Of a stretch of 64,000 nucleotides of DNA, positions 1-10,360 are shown piece by piece (the first letter of the stretch is position 1; every line of letters starts with the position of its first letter). The stretch spans positions 310,001 to 374,000 of the forward strand of contig JAYKKM010000137.1 of NCBI GenBank assembly GCA_035772405.1, read 5' to 3'. This DNA is from Chrysogorgia sp. JL179-B06 (lineage: Eukaryota > Cnidaria > Anthozoa > Scleralcyonacea > Chrysogorgiidae). The notes beneath the pieces are model-generated. The model had not been told where the DNA came from. It searched no databases and saw only the letters and a program-made list of their open reading frames with translations. Both the position numbers and the translations under genes were made by a program.

Positions 1-1313
1 ACCACTCGAGAGTCGAGAGCATACACTTGAAGCACCTTACAGGCTACAGCAGCCCCGCCTCGTCTACAGAGGATGCTACTGAGACTACAACCCTACGACC
101 TCCGTTCATGGGAAGGAAATGTTGCTGGCAGACGCACTATCCAGGCTATCACCGGAGGAGAAGTTACCCATCGCGGACATGAACGTCCAGATACACGCGC
201 GCTTGCTCGAACCCCAAACCCCCACAGTTCAGTTGCGCAATCCTACAGAAAATCAAGGAGAATACCAGCAACGATGACGAGCTAGTCACCCTCAAACGAA
301 TCGTGTATGAAGGCTGGCCAACCACCATCAAAAAAGTCCCCGACACAGTCAAGCCATACTGGTCGTACAGAGATGAGATAGCAATCGATGATGGAATAAT
401 TATGAAGGGCCACCGAATAATCATACCCACCACCCTACAAGGAGAAATACTAACCAAGCTCGTATCACATCAAGGCGCAGAAAAAACCAAGCTCAGGGCG
501 CGATCCTCCGTGTATTGGAAGAATCTCAATAACGACATCGATCAGATCACGAAATCGTGTCCTACCTGCCACGAATTCCAGGCGAGCCAGACTAAGGAAC
601 CACTCATACAGACGGAAATACCACCGAGACCTTGGCACACAATCAGCACCGACATTTTCCACCTGGATGGCTCAGAATATCTATTGGTAGCAGATTACTA
701 CTCCAAGTTCCCCTTCGTGAAAAAGATACCCAAAGGGCAGAGCAACAGCAGAACCATAATCGGAATGGCGAAACAAATATTCAGCGAACACGGCATCCCA
801 AAAGTAGTAAGGTCCGACAATGGTGCACACTACTTCAGCAACGATTACAAGGCATTCGCAAAGGCATACGGCTTTCGATATGTCACCAGTTCTCCCATAT
901 ACCCACGCAGCAACGGGTTTATTGAGAGACAGGTGAAGACGGTGAAGACACTACTGGAGAAGGCGAAGAAGACTAACACAGACCCGGACTTAGCCCTCCT
1001 ATGTCTACGTGCCACACCAATCGATTGCAAACTCCCATCACCTGCAGAACTTTTACTTGGCAGAAAAGTACAAGATAATTTACCACGTTTTATCCCGGGA
1101 AGCAGTGACAACGACGAAGTCACCAGTGGACTAATGCAAAGACAAGAACTACATAAATACTACCACGATCGCAACACCAAATCGTTACCCGTCCTTCAAC
1201 CTGGCCAGAAGATATCCATCCAAGACCCGGCAACGTACAGATGGAAACCAGCAGTCCTCAAAGAAAAGCTCGATGATGTACCAAGATCGTATCGAGTCAC
1301 CACTCCAATATAA
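1..1313 (+). mobile_element. Ty3/Gypsy-like pol remnant: RNase H tail and integrase
   Basis: The left edge opens in the C-terminal end of an RNase H/connection region: an LQRMLLRLQPYDL stretch at about 52-111, then GKEMLLADALSRLSP at 112-160. These two are in different frames, so a one-base shift has occurred near 112. A reading frame to 1313 encodes an integrase: a CxxC (CPTC) zinc-finger half near 560-570 with only part of the HH half; catalytic Asp in TDIF, Asp in SDNG and Glu in FIER with DD35E-like spacing; then a tail rich in basic residues. The element is cut at the right by a reverse LINE and has no recognisable LTR here. It is a dead fragment. Confidence 0.85.
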
Positions 1314-1314
1314 G

Positions 1315-2300
1315 CGGATATATAAGCGCTTAGATGCTTTCTTCGCTATCATGTCGACGTTGTCACTCCACTCGAGCTGGTGATTAAGGGTTACACCAAG
1401 GACCTTGAATGATGATACAACATCCAGTGGTGTCCCACTGATGTACATGTATAGAGGGGAAATATCCGGACTCTTGCGAAGGAAATTAATCGTCATTTCC
1501 TTACATTTCTTAACGTTCAATCGCATATCATTGCTCTCTGCCCATTGTTGAATCTTGTCCAAGTCAGACTGTAGAGTCGACTGATCGTGAACAGATAGAG
1601 ACTCAGAAATTGTGACATCGTCAACGTACTTCCAGTGACTTGTTCTTAGAGACTTCAACTCAAGGTCATTGATCATGATAAGGAATAACATCGGGCCTAA
1701 CTTGGTTCCCTGGGGGACACCACCATTTACGCGTACCCAATCAGATTGAACTCCATTGATCTTGACTTGTCAGTTGTCTGTCAGAGAGAATGTTACAAAT
1801 CCATGGGATAAGACATCTCCTAACCCCTATAGATATCAGTTTCTCGATTAACAAGTTGTGGTTTATTCGGTCAAACGCCTTACTAAAATCAAGGAAGCAC
1901 ACTCTAAGATAGTGTGAAGGGGCGTCGAGAGTATGCAACCAGTTGTTGACGATGTCTATATGACAATAGCTTGTAGATGAACCCTTTAGGCTACCAAACT
2001 GCTTGGGATCTATTTTGTGGTTAACGTCGTCCATCATCCACTTAACCACGAAATCTTCGAGAATCTTTGACAAACATACTGTTAGAGCTATGGGACGGAG
2101 TTCGTCTTCACAAGAGACGGGTTGAGTTTTAGGAACCGGAGTGATATAAGCATCTTTCGAGTCAGATGGAACTATTTCCGAAGATAAAGACTCGTTGAAG
2201 ATGGTTGACACAGGTTCAGCTAACTCGTATGCAAAATATTTGATTATGCGATTTGGGATACCATCTGGGCCATGGAAATACCATTGGGATACATCTGGGC
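1315..2300 (-). mobile_element. LINE reverse-transcriptase fragment (decayed)
   Basis: Read on the minus strand this gives RT motifs in order: ELRPIALT near 2095, QFGSLKGSSTSYCHIDIVNN near 1985, CFLDFSKAFDRINHNLL near 1880, then GVPQGTKLGP-like sequence near 1700, KYVDDVTIS near 1630 (YVDD active site) and VLGVTLNHQLEWSDN near 1390. There are stops and frame changes near 1700-1790. The same RT subfamily appears on the + strand at 30.6-33.4 kb. A small tandem duplication (gggccat/gggatacc units) at 2258-2335 disturbs the 5' side. Both ends are truncated; the 3' end abuts the integrase tail at about 1314. Confidence 0.85.
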
Positions 2301-2429
2301 CATGAATACCATTTGGGATACCATTTGAGCCATTTGAACAGAAAAAATTAAGGAATTTATAGGAGTTTTAAAAGATTGTTTAATTAAAATATACAATCGA
2401 GGTATATACATATATGTCTACTTCAAACT

Positions 2430-2730
2430 CTCCCACATTCACTACAGCAGTGTATATATTAACACATCCAAGCTTTACTGATATATAGTGACTGCCGCAT
2501 AGACAGTACATATATAAATCTAACCAGTACATCATTGTAACCTTCGCTCTCCATCTGAGTCTCGGTGGCTCAATGGTTAGAGCGTCTCACCGGCAATGAG
2601 GTTACAGGTTCGATTCCTGTTCGGGACTCAGAATCATTTTTCTGAGGATACGAGCTTGACGATCGTCCATATATCGTCTGTCTACTCTGAGTTCTTCCAC
2701 GTTCACTACAGCGGTGTATATTTAACACAC
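2430..2730. repeat. diverged direct repeat flanking a tRNA-like sequence
   Basis: The stretches 2430-2470 and 2687-2727 are similar in direct orientation (cattcactacagcagtgta and cgttcactacagcggtgta, each followed by tat-ttaacaca). They bracket the tRNA-like sequence at 2563-2632. This could be a tandem duplication or a pair of element ends. Confidence 0.5.
2563..2632 (+). tRNA. tRNA-like sequence (tRNA-derived SINE head or tRNA pseudogene)
   Basis: A cloverleaf can be drawn. The acceptor arm GTCTCGG pairs with TCGGGAC allowing G-U. The A box is TGGCTCAATGGTTAGAGCG. The anticodon arm TCTCA/TGAGG encloses a 7-nt loop CCGGCAA (nominal anticodon GGC). The T arm is ACAGG-TTCGATT-CCTGT and contains the B box. 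Loop position 33 is C, where a real tRNA has U, so a working tRNA is unlikely. Similar tRNA-like sequences occur at 24.4-25.0 kb and around 16.85/20.31 kb, which suggests a SINE-like family. Confidence 0.6.
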
Positions 2731-2733
2731 AGC

Positions 2734-3245
2734 ACAAACTGATAATAGTTTATCAAAGATTACGACGATGTAAATGAGTACGTCAACATTATATGACCAT
2801 ACAATCACGTGTCTCTTATTTTCTCTGCTGTGTTACTGAATTTTGTGGCAATTTATGCAGACTTATGTTTTGGTTTTTGGTGAATTTGCAATCTGCATTC
2901 TCTTCTACCTTGACCCTGAGGTGTATTATCCTATTATCTTAGGAGTAGAGGTGCACATAATGTTTTAACGATGTTTCTGTGAATTTTTAAATTATTAAAT
3001 TTTAAATTCTTATTTCAAGAATTATTGAGGGCTCAAGCCCCCCTGTTAAATTATCTTTACTCACACAAAAATCGCTCTCGGTCTGTCATTGCGACTTAAT
3101 TGTGAGAGCAAAAGCAATTCGTTTGACAAGAAATATACGAATGTTGTCTTAAAAGATCAGAATTTGACATTTTTAAGCTTTTTAAAAACGTTTTAACAAC
3201 CTTTTGTTTGATTTTAAAAATGGCGGCAAAATGGCCGTGAAGTGC
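2734..3245. other. no recognisable feature
   Basis: AT-rich sequence between the tRNA-like block and the first MITE. I see no coding signal, tandem structure or convincing inverted repeats. Confidence 0.5.
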
Positions 3246-3705
3246 TTAACTCTTTCCTGTCCAGTCAAAAGGGGTCATAGAAGACCCCCGAAGTCGTCAA
3301 TCGAAAAACACGGCACACGGTAACGCAAGATTAAAAATTGAAATTCGACAAGCGCCAGGCACATGAGATCCACTCACACGCCAAGTTTGATTTGATTTCA
3401 TAAACAACTCTGCGATTGGTGGCATTTTGAATTTTCATGATGCTACGCGGGCGTGCAAGATGGCATTTTCTAGATAAATGGAAGTTTTTCAACCTGATTT
3501 ATGATAATTAATGCTAATTTATATTATCATGATGTGCCTTGTTGGGAAAATTCAAAAGCATTGGTAACAGCCGGTTTACTGGACTTTCAGAAAAGGTCTA
3601 GATTTCGCAACAGTTATGGATATTTCCCGAGATATCAATAGAACAAAGAGGTAGTTCAATTTTGGATGTTTTTCAGCCGATGTTTTTCAGACAGGAAAGA
3701 GTTAA
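3246..3705. mobile_element. TTAA-flanked MITE, 460 bp
   Basis: Ends TTAACTCTTTCCTGTC and GACAGGAAAGAGTTAA are perfect inverted repeats with TTAA at each border, the target site preferred by piggyBac-type transposases. The body (from about 3300) is shared with 55331-55690 in the same orientation. The right TTAA (3702-3705) is also the left border of the next element. Confidence 0.8.
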
Positions 3706-4745
3706 AGGACATTGGCAACAACAAAAAAGTACTTTTTAGATCAAAGTAAATAACCGGAATATTGTAGTTTGATAAAAATGCTCGTAATGCGTATTAAAGG
3801 TGAATTAGGGTTGTCTGTCACATGAACTGTGACGTCATGTGCTGGGTAAAGTTGTCAGTGTTGGTGGAAATGCAAAGCAATTAAAGGACATTGGCAACAA
3901 AAATCAAGTTTGAAAGAACTCGTAAAATGATAGAGTAACACCCTTTTACAACTTTTCCGTATTTTACTTCGTTTTTGAAATATTTCAGTTGGTTTGATAT
4001 GTAAATGAGATGGTCTCTGACGTGAGAATTTTCACTCATTACAAAATGTCTTATATCTCAGTGATTGCTAAGTTTACAAATATAATTAGTATCAAGCATA
4101 AAGTGTAAGTTTTAGTTTCTCCACATGATTAACCTACACCACTCATGAGTCGACGGAAAATTGTCTCGAGTGGGATTTGAACTCGCACCTTCGGGATTTC
4201 GGTCCGCAGCTCACCCATTTAAATGACGAAAACTTAAATGGCGACAACTTAAAGGACATTGGCAACAAAAATTAAGTTTGTCTAAAATGAAAGAACTCGT
4301 AAAATTAGTCCCATCTTCAAGCAATCAATGAGATATAAGACATTTTTTAATGTGTGAAAATTCTGTACCCTGCACCTGACGTCAGAGACCATTCATTTAC
4401 ATATCAAACAAACTGAAATATTTCAAAAACGAAGTAAAATTCGGAAAAGTTGTAAAAGGTGTTACTCTATCATTTTACGAGTTCTTTCATATTAGACAAA
4501 CTTAATTTTTGTTGCCAATGTCCTTTAATCTTCTTCTCGACGTTATTTTAGTAATCGCTATTACAACATAAACTGGGCAACACGGCTCCACAATAAGTAG
4601 CACAAAAGTATGAAATACAACACCTCCCAGCTCATGACGTCATGGTCTGCATATCCAAAATGGCGGCGTTTTTACTTGGTTTATTCAACTTTTAAGATCT
4701 GTTGCGAGCATTTTCATAGCTACAAACTACTATATTCCAACTAGC
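3702..4745. mobile_element. compound of nested TTAA MITEs (AGGACATTGGCAAC family)
   Basis: The end TTAAAGGACATTGGCAAC occurs at 3702, 3881 and 4249, and its reverse complement ends at 4528. The 4249-4528 copy is complete with long inverted arms. Segment 3881-4070 is a left arm that also pairs with about 4320-4528. Segments about 3720-3880 and 4560-4740 pair with each other (e.g. gctcgtaatgcg versus tgcgagcattttcatagc), implying an outer element that received the inner ones. Confidence 0.7.
4145..4220 (-). repeat. tRNA-like B-box fragment inside the MITE cluster
   Basis: The minus strand carries CGAGTTCAAATCCCACTCGAG (B-box-like) followed by a terminal stem. This resembles the 3' half of a tRNA and suggests a SINE remnant. 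No convincing A box is present. Confidence 0.4.
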
Positions 4746-4806
4746 TAAGTCATATACTTAGATATAAAATACTCGTACTTCTAAATGTTCATGTTTATCG
4801 ACAATA

Positions 4807-5165
4807 TTAAAGTGCCCCTGTGATCAAATTTTTGGTATCCCGAATTTTTACATATTTGTAAAGAGCATGGTGTTCTTACTTAACTTGCCAAATTTTAAGC
4901 AATTGCGAGCATGGGAAGTTGCCTTTATCTCTTGTTTTTATACGAGATTATACGGCCGCCATTACTCGAACATGTTCCGGACGCTTAGGTTGCGATTAGA
5001 GGAAGTGACGTCAAAGACTCAACACGTGGCTAGTTATTGCGTTCGACGAAGGAGAACGCATTCTAATCTTGCATGTTATGGGTTACCCTGTGCTTTACAG
5101 CTAAAAGAAATCAAGATAAAATCTTTCCCCTTTTTGAATAAATTACCGTTTTGGAATTTGGAATA
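4807..5165 (+). repeat. one end of a TTAA-type repeat (AGTGCCCCTGTGATC)
   Basis: TTAAAGTGCCCCTGTGATC at 4807 resembles the end at 14770 (TTAAAGTGCCCCTAACCTC). No matching right end is visible nearby. A 99-codon open frame at 4867-5166 is part of this repeat and is not considered a gene. Confidence 0.45.
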
Positions 5166-5329
5166 AATTATGCATCAGTACTAGCTAGGAAAATGCTGCC
5201 TCGGGACTAACACAGGAGCAGTGGATACGAAGTTGCCTGTAGAAGTGTTCAGGATTACGCATGCCAGCAGAATGATGCTAGGAATTTTCTATAGCATGGA
5301 GGATCAAATAAATAGAATGTAGAATATAA

Positions 5330-6090
5330 ACCACGTATAAAGGCGATCATATAGCCTTGTAATAAATAACATGTCATATGGTAATCATATGGCGCGTTTA
5401 TAATGTCAAAATTCAATCTGATCATTTGAACACCATACATCGTATCTAATTCGAACAACATTTACTCGAAACGTGCAAGCCTCGCGAAGTTATAAATTTT
5501 CCATTCAAGCGATACTTTGCCAAATCGAACTTCACGATTGTAATGTTTGCTGACTTATCTAGCGGTCATATTTCAAATCGAACTAACGAACGGGAATGTG
5601 GGATGTCATCATGTCACCGTTGTCAAAAACATTGAGGTTTATATAGTGTCTCCTTGAGTTAAGACGCTGTCGTTTGTTGCCGTGTTCCAGTCGATAACAA
5701 TCTAAACCACGTATCAAGTCAATCATATGGTCCAATCCATGGCCTTCTCATTTTAAAATAACATACGGTATAACGGTAATCATATGGCGCGTTTATAATG
5801 TCAAAATTCAATCTGATCATTTAAACACCATACGTCTAATTCGAACAACATTTACTCGAAACGAGCAAGCCTCGCGAAGTTATGAAACTTTTGCCAAATC
5901 GAACTTCACGATTGTAATATTTCTGAATTGAACGATTTACAGGTATAGACTGGCGGTCAACTTTCAAATCGAACAAACGAACGGGAAGTATACCTTCCTA
6001 ATACTAAAATAACGTACGGAAATCACTCAGGATGTCACCGTTGTCAAAAACATTGAGGTTACAGTGTCTCCTTCAATTAAGACGCTGTTA
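5330..6090 (+). repeat. tandem duplication, unit about 375 bp
   Basis: Segments 5332-5700 and 5706-6090 align in direct orientation. Shared blocks include ggcgcgtttataatgtcaaa, ctcgcgaagttat, gccaaatcgaacttcacgat and caccgttgtcaaaaacattg. The copies differ by substitutions and several indels, so the duplication is old. Function unknown. Confidence 0.75.
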
Positions 6091-6357
6091 TATCTTTATT
6101 AGCTTTATTTATTTTCATAATTCGTTACAGCATAATTACCGATCTCATTCGCCATTTACTGGTCCACATGCGTCGAATGCAATTAGATAATTACTCCTAG
6201 TATATGAATATAAAGCTACTTGGGGAAAACTTTCTATTGTAACTTGTCGTATAATTCGTATAATTTCCATAAAGCTTTGTCACATGTTGAGTCTTTGACG
6301 TCATAATCACATACTCTGCTGTGGAATCGCGGGCTCGTCTGGAACTAGTTTTGAGCA

Positions 6358-6387
6358 ATGGCGGACAAAATTTGTGCGACTTTCGAG
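6358..6387 (+). CDS. PSMD11: candidate first exon of PSMD11 (weak)
   Basis: An ATG in good context (gagcaATGG) opens MADKICATFE, ending at GAG before gttaaa. The family begins with a short alanine-rich stretch and then a Phe/Glu followed by Arg-Ala-Gln, so the end 'TFE' is suggestive. However, the next 20 or so residues, which should lie between this point and 7280 and end in phase 1, cannot be found. The donor gttaaa is also weak. The real first exon may lie left of the window, or an exon may be missing here. Confidence 0.25.
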
Positions 6388-6599
6388 GTTAAATTTCTTG
6401 TGATAGAATGTTTGTTGTTCAATTTTTTTGGAAAATGCGAACATTTATCAACATAAAATGATGTTCTGTAACAAAAAATAGCCATTTTAGCAAAGTAAAT
6501 CGAAGGAAACGTTTATGTAAATCAGGAGGATTTTGTGGCAATTGAAACACCAGGCGGGAACCGTAATTTAAAAATAAATATTAAAGCCCAGCAAATGAC

Positions 6600-7100
6600 T
6601 TTTAGACAAGACATGACAGAAATTTGAAATTTATTAGCTAACGTTTCGTTGCGACATGCAACATCTTCAGAGCGATTTAAATTATTTGATACAAGTATAG
6701 GTATAGATTATTACATTTATACACAGTTCATTCAGTATTAGGTTACAAAACGGACAAAAAATTTAAAAAAATATTACAACGGTCAAATATATATATGATA
6801 ACGATTAGTCAAGAGATTAAATTCAAATGTTGGCCAAGTTAATGAAACTTAAGTTAGGGTTAAGTGGGATTAAACAAAGTTAGAATAGGGAAAGTACTGG
6901 GACAGAATTTATGTTGGCGTTGAGACTTAGCTTAAGTTTTGAAATCATAAGACTTTCCCTGAGTAACAGTTCAAATTTATAAGAAGAGGAAGTCTGAAAA
7001 AGATATAGGATGACCAGTAGAATGCTTGTGAGAGAGAACACTGGACATAGAACACACCTTTTTTAAATGTTATTTTATAATTCTCTTTATTGGTCTTTAA
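6600..7100 (-). repeat. degenerate Penelope-terminus-like repeat
   Basis: The motif at 6634-6680 read on the minus strand (CTGAAGATGTTGCATGTCGC then AACGAAACGTTAGC) resembles the terminal sequence found next to Penelope-like elements, with a hammerhead-like layout but CTGAAGA in place of CTGATGA. The rest to 7100 is AT-rich and unrecognised. Confidence 0.35.
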
Positions 7101-7279
7101 TCATTTTCGATAGTAATTGGTAAGAATAGTTGTTTTACAACATGGTAGTTTCTCTTTAGTGATAATATACTTGGTTAACCATTAATATTATAACCATTAA
7201 TATTATTAGAGTTGGGTCACCGCTGTGGCGGCATCAAGGATTAATTCATGATGTTTTCTTTGTATTTTTCTAATCAAAG

Positions 7280-7381
7280 TGAAGCAAGAAGTCCAACCTG
7301 ATAACGAAGATGGTCTTCGAGTAAAAGAACAAGCAGTTTTAGATTTGGGAACATTATTGGCAAAGCATGGTCGAGCTGCAG
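7280..7381 (+). CDS. PSMD11: PSMD11 exon (about residues 31-64)
   Basis: 102 nt between acceptor ...ctaatcaaag and donor gtgatt. It starts with the last two bases of a split Val/Leu/Met codon and reads KQEVQPDNEDGLRVKEQAVL, then DLGTLLAKHGRAA. It ends one base into the next codon (phase 1). The VKEQ-(I/V)L-(D/E)LG-LLAK block is the conserved early helix pair of Rpn6. The exon is preceded by repeat-rich sequence and followed by a 6.8-kb intron holding two LINEs. Confidence 0.93.
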
Positions 7382-7475
7382 GTGATTATTGATTTTGCAT
7401 TGTAATTTATCAGGATTGTTGCACATCAGCATCTACATACGGCATAGAAAGTTTACGTTGGTTTAATAATGCTTT

Positions 7476-8184
7476 TTAAGTGCTACTGAGATGAAAAATT
7501 CGTCTATCCAATTTTATTTTATCTAAAAACATTTTGAAAATGAAACAAAATGGCCTTCTCGGTTTTTCTAGAGATATTCAGATTTTTGAAACATGCAAAT
7601 TAGATGCCGTATGATGTCATTTTCTCACATAGACAATGTTTTGAAACTTTGCACATGCATGCCAATAATGATAGTGCACACCACTGTGAAGTATGTTGTT
7701 GCCAAGGAAACAACTAGGAGTCTTCCAACTAAAAAAACTAAAATCTTAATCCTGTCTCTTTTTTACAAAATAAGATGATTTAGACCTCTGGAATACAATA
7801 TCTACGTGTGTACGAATCTTCGAACCTATGCACTGCAGTAAACGTTATTTCATAGAGGAGAAATAAACAATTTTTGTTTTACAAATGAAAGAGATCTGAC
7901 ACCAAGCGATCTCCATGCCAACATCATACTATGCACATTGGTGTGTACTTTCATCATTCCACTTGTTATTTCCAGATATATTTCTCATTTAGTAATTTTA
8001 TTTTGTCTACAGGTATGTGAGCAAATGATGTCATAGGGCATCTTTGCATGTTTCAAAAACCTGAATATCTCTGGAACGAGATGACGCGTTGAGAAACCGA
8101 GAAAACCATTCTGTTTCATTTTCAAAATACTTTTAGATAAAATCAAAATTGGATAGGCAAATTTTTCATCACAGTAGCACTTAG
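7476..8184. mobile_element. MITE with long inverted arms, about 709 bp
   Basis: TTAAGTGCTACTGAGATGAA at the left pairs with ...CATCACAGTAGCACTTAG at the right, and the pairing continues about 150 bp inward (e.g. tccaattttattttatct against agataaaatcaaaattgga). The right TTAA has decayed to TTAG. Small reading frames within are not real genes. Confidence 0.75.
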
Positions 8185-8289
8185 TGTTCAAGTGAACAGG
8201 TGCAAAATGTCTCAATGGAGTATGCATTTATTACTCGCTACTGTGGTAGCACAAGTCTTAAATTCGGCTTCATTATAATTTTTTTTATT

Positions 8290-8990
8290 TTTGGGGTTCC
8301 ACAATTTTGAAAAATTGCACAATAATACTTCCCGTCAAGCTTTTGTGAACCGTGAGGCATGTTGTGGGTCAATAGTCGAGTTCTTTCTTTTCGACAGCTT
8401 TGCTTTTGGTCGAGTTGTTCTCTGACTCTATTGGTTGATTTTGAAAGTAACTGACTTAATCAGCAATGTGGCTGACAACTGTGTTGATCGTGAATCCGCT
8501 CACTATGCTTTCAACTGCACACGCTGATCTCGGCAGACCTATACTAAAAGACGATGAGCGATTTCAAAACGGGTTGGTCCGTGATCTCAAATTCAGCTAA
8601 ACATGTCGTGTTTATATTACCCGAAGACACGTATGTTATGCACTTGGACTCGGTAATTCCAAATCTGTTTTCAGAATTGAAATCGACTAAATATTGACCG
8701 AGATAATGTTCAAAAATCAACGACGAAGCTGCCTTCCTATTGCCAATTAATTTCTAAGTGCATAAGCAGGTTATTACGAAGGGTATACCGTTCGCGTAAT
8801 ATAATAGACACGTAAGTTATGTATTTGGACTCGGTAATTCCAAATCTGTTTTCAGAATTGAAATCGGTTGAATATTAACCGAGATAACGTTCAAAATCTA
8901 CCATGAAACACATTTTCCGATTTGTGATCAACAAATACATGGCGTGCGAGGTCTGGGGACCATGGATGTGAGAAATCCAGCAGGGGGGTT
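8290..8990 (+). repeat. dispersed repeat, copy 1 (copy 2 at 15620-16245)
   Basis: A roughly 620-bp block shared in the same orientation with 15620-16245: ggttccacaa, cttttggtcgagttgttctc, gcaatgtggctgacaactgt, cgctcactatgc and cggcgtgcg-ggtctgggg...gaccatgg. Within this copy the motif aattccaaatctgttttcag occurs twice (about 8657 and 8838). No coding potential is visible; the family is unrecognised. Confidence 0.7.
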
Positions 8991-9004
8991 AGGATGAAAC
9001 TTTT

Positions 9005-10008
9005 AATAATAATAATAATTTATTAACTTATATTGCTCAGCTATACATATAAATGATCAGATGCGCATTACATCAGGTGAAAAAGCATATAAATAATAAT
9101 AATAAATAATTATATAATAATTTACAATTAAAATCATCCAATTTACCAAATACCTAATATATCATATAAAAATAAAATATAGTAATTTATAACATCCATA
9201 TGTAAAGAACATTTGAGAAAAACTCAATGTTCTTTAGTGTAAGCTAATCTAAAAAGGTAGGTTTTTAGATGTGATTTAAAACTATTTACATTCGTGATCA
9301 TACGTAATTCTCTGGGCAGGGAGTTCCAGAGCTTGGGTGCAGCAACAACAAATGCTCTGTCTCCTAACGTAACTTTAGTTCTAACAGTTGGCATAGCAAG
9401 TAGAAGACTATCCGATAATCGTAAGCGATAAGAGGACTTCTTAATGGAAAGTAGGTCACTTAGATATGTTGGCGCGAGACCATGAATAGCTTTGAAAGTG
9501 ATCAGCAACACTTTAAAATTGACACGGGACCTAATAGGCAGCCAATGTAAACCATACAAAAGCGGCGTAATATGACAAAGCCTCGGTGCATTACAGACCA
9601 GCCTGGTTGATGCATTCAGAACTCTCTGCAGTTTACCCAGCTGACAGTCAGGTAACCCATACAGTAGGCTGTTACAGTAATCAACTCGAGATGAAATAAA
9701 AGCATGAATAAGCGTTTCCGTTGCTTCTTGGGAAAGGTACTTGCGGATTCTTCTAATATTATGTAGATGGTAGAATGCTGTACTGCACAACTTACTAATG
9801 TGACTAGACATAGTGAGCTGTGACTAGACATAGTGAGCTGTGAGTCGAACCACGACCCCAGGTTCCTAGTAACCGCTACAGGACAAATCTCCATGGATCC
9901 AACCTTGATACTCTCGATATTTACTTTGGCTAATTGAGGCTTAGTACCTAGGATTAAAAATTCTGTTTTGTCATCATTTAGAAGTAAGTTATCAGTGGCC
10001 AGCCAGTC
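9005..10008 (-). mobile_element. 5'-truncated L2/CR1-like LINE, RT C-terminal end
   Basis: Minus-strand reading from about 10008 gives the end of the RT (LLLNDDKTEFL, then NLGSWFDSQLTM), then the long C-terminal part ending in SFKSHLKTYLFRLAYTKEH at 9224. A 20-bp tandem duplication (tgtgactagacatagtgagc) at 9805-9845 shifts the frame. The 3' UTR ends in a short TAA-type tail at 9005-9025, as expected for this LINE type. It is closely related to the + strand LINE at 10.3-14.0 kb (IR-IRKYLS, DYCNSLLYGLP, LHWLPIR). Dead copy. Confidence 0.88.
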
Positions 10009-10360
10009 ATGATTAGGGTTACGATTGGCATTAGGATCTTTTACAACAACAGTGTTTCATCACATATTCGACCTGGTACTGATTTCCTTTGTCTTTACTT
10101 CATGAATTATTAATGATTTGAGATGATAAATATTCCAATTTGCACATGCCGCCGATCGCGGCGTAACTGCAAAAAAGTGGTCGCACAAAGCAGCTTCTTG
10201 CTCAGTTATGCTATTCGGGGAGTAATTCTCGCCAATCATGATCAGAGTTTCAGAAGTTTACTGTAGTTAAACTGTAGTTAAGAGACAACTGGGCCCAGTT
10301 TAGCTGAACAATTTTAACCAGAAACATCTGACCACTGACAAATGCACCATCTTGAGCGCC

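Noticed and set aside
2563..2632. Functional tRNA-Ala(GGC)
   Set aside because: Cloverleaf is plausible but position 33 is C and similar sequences recur in repeats, so it is kept only as tRNA-like.
4867..5166. 99-codon frame
   Set aside because: Lies in a repeat beginning TTAAAGTGCCCC, with no recognisable domain.
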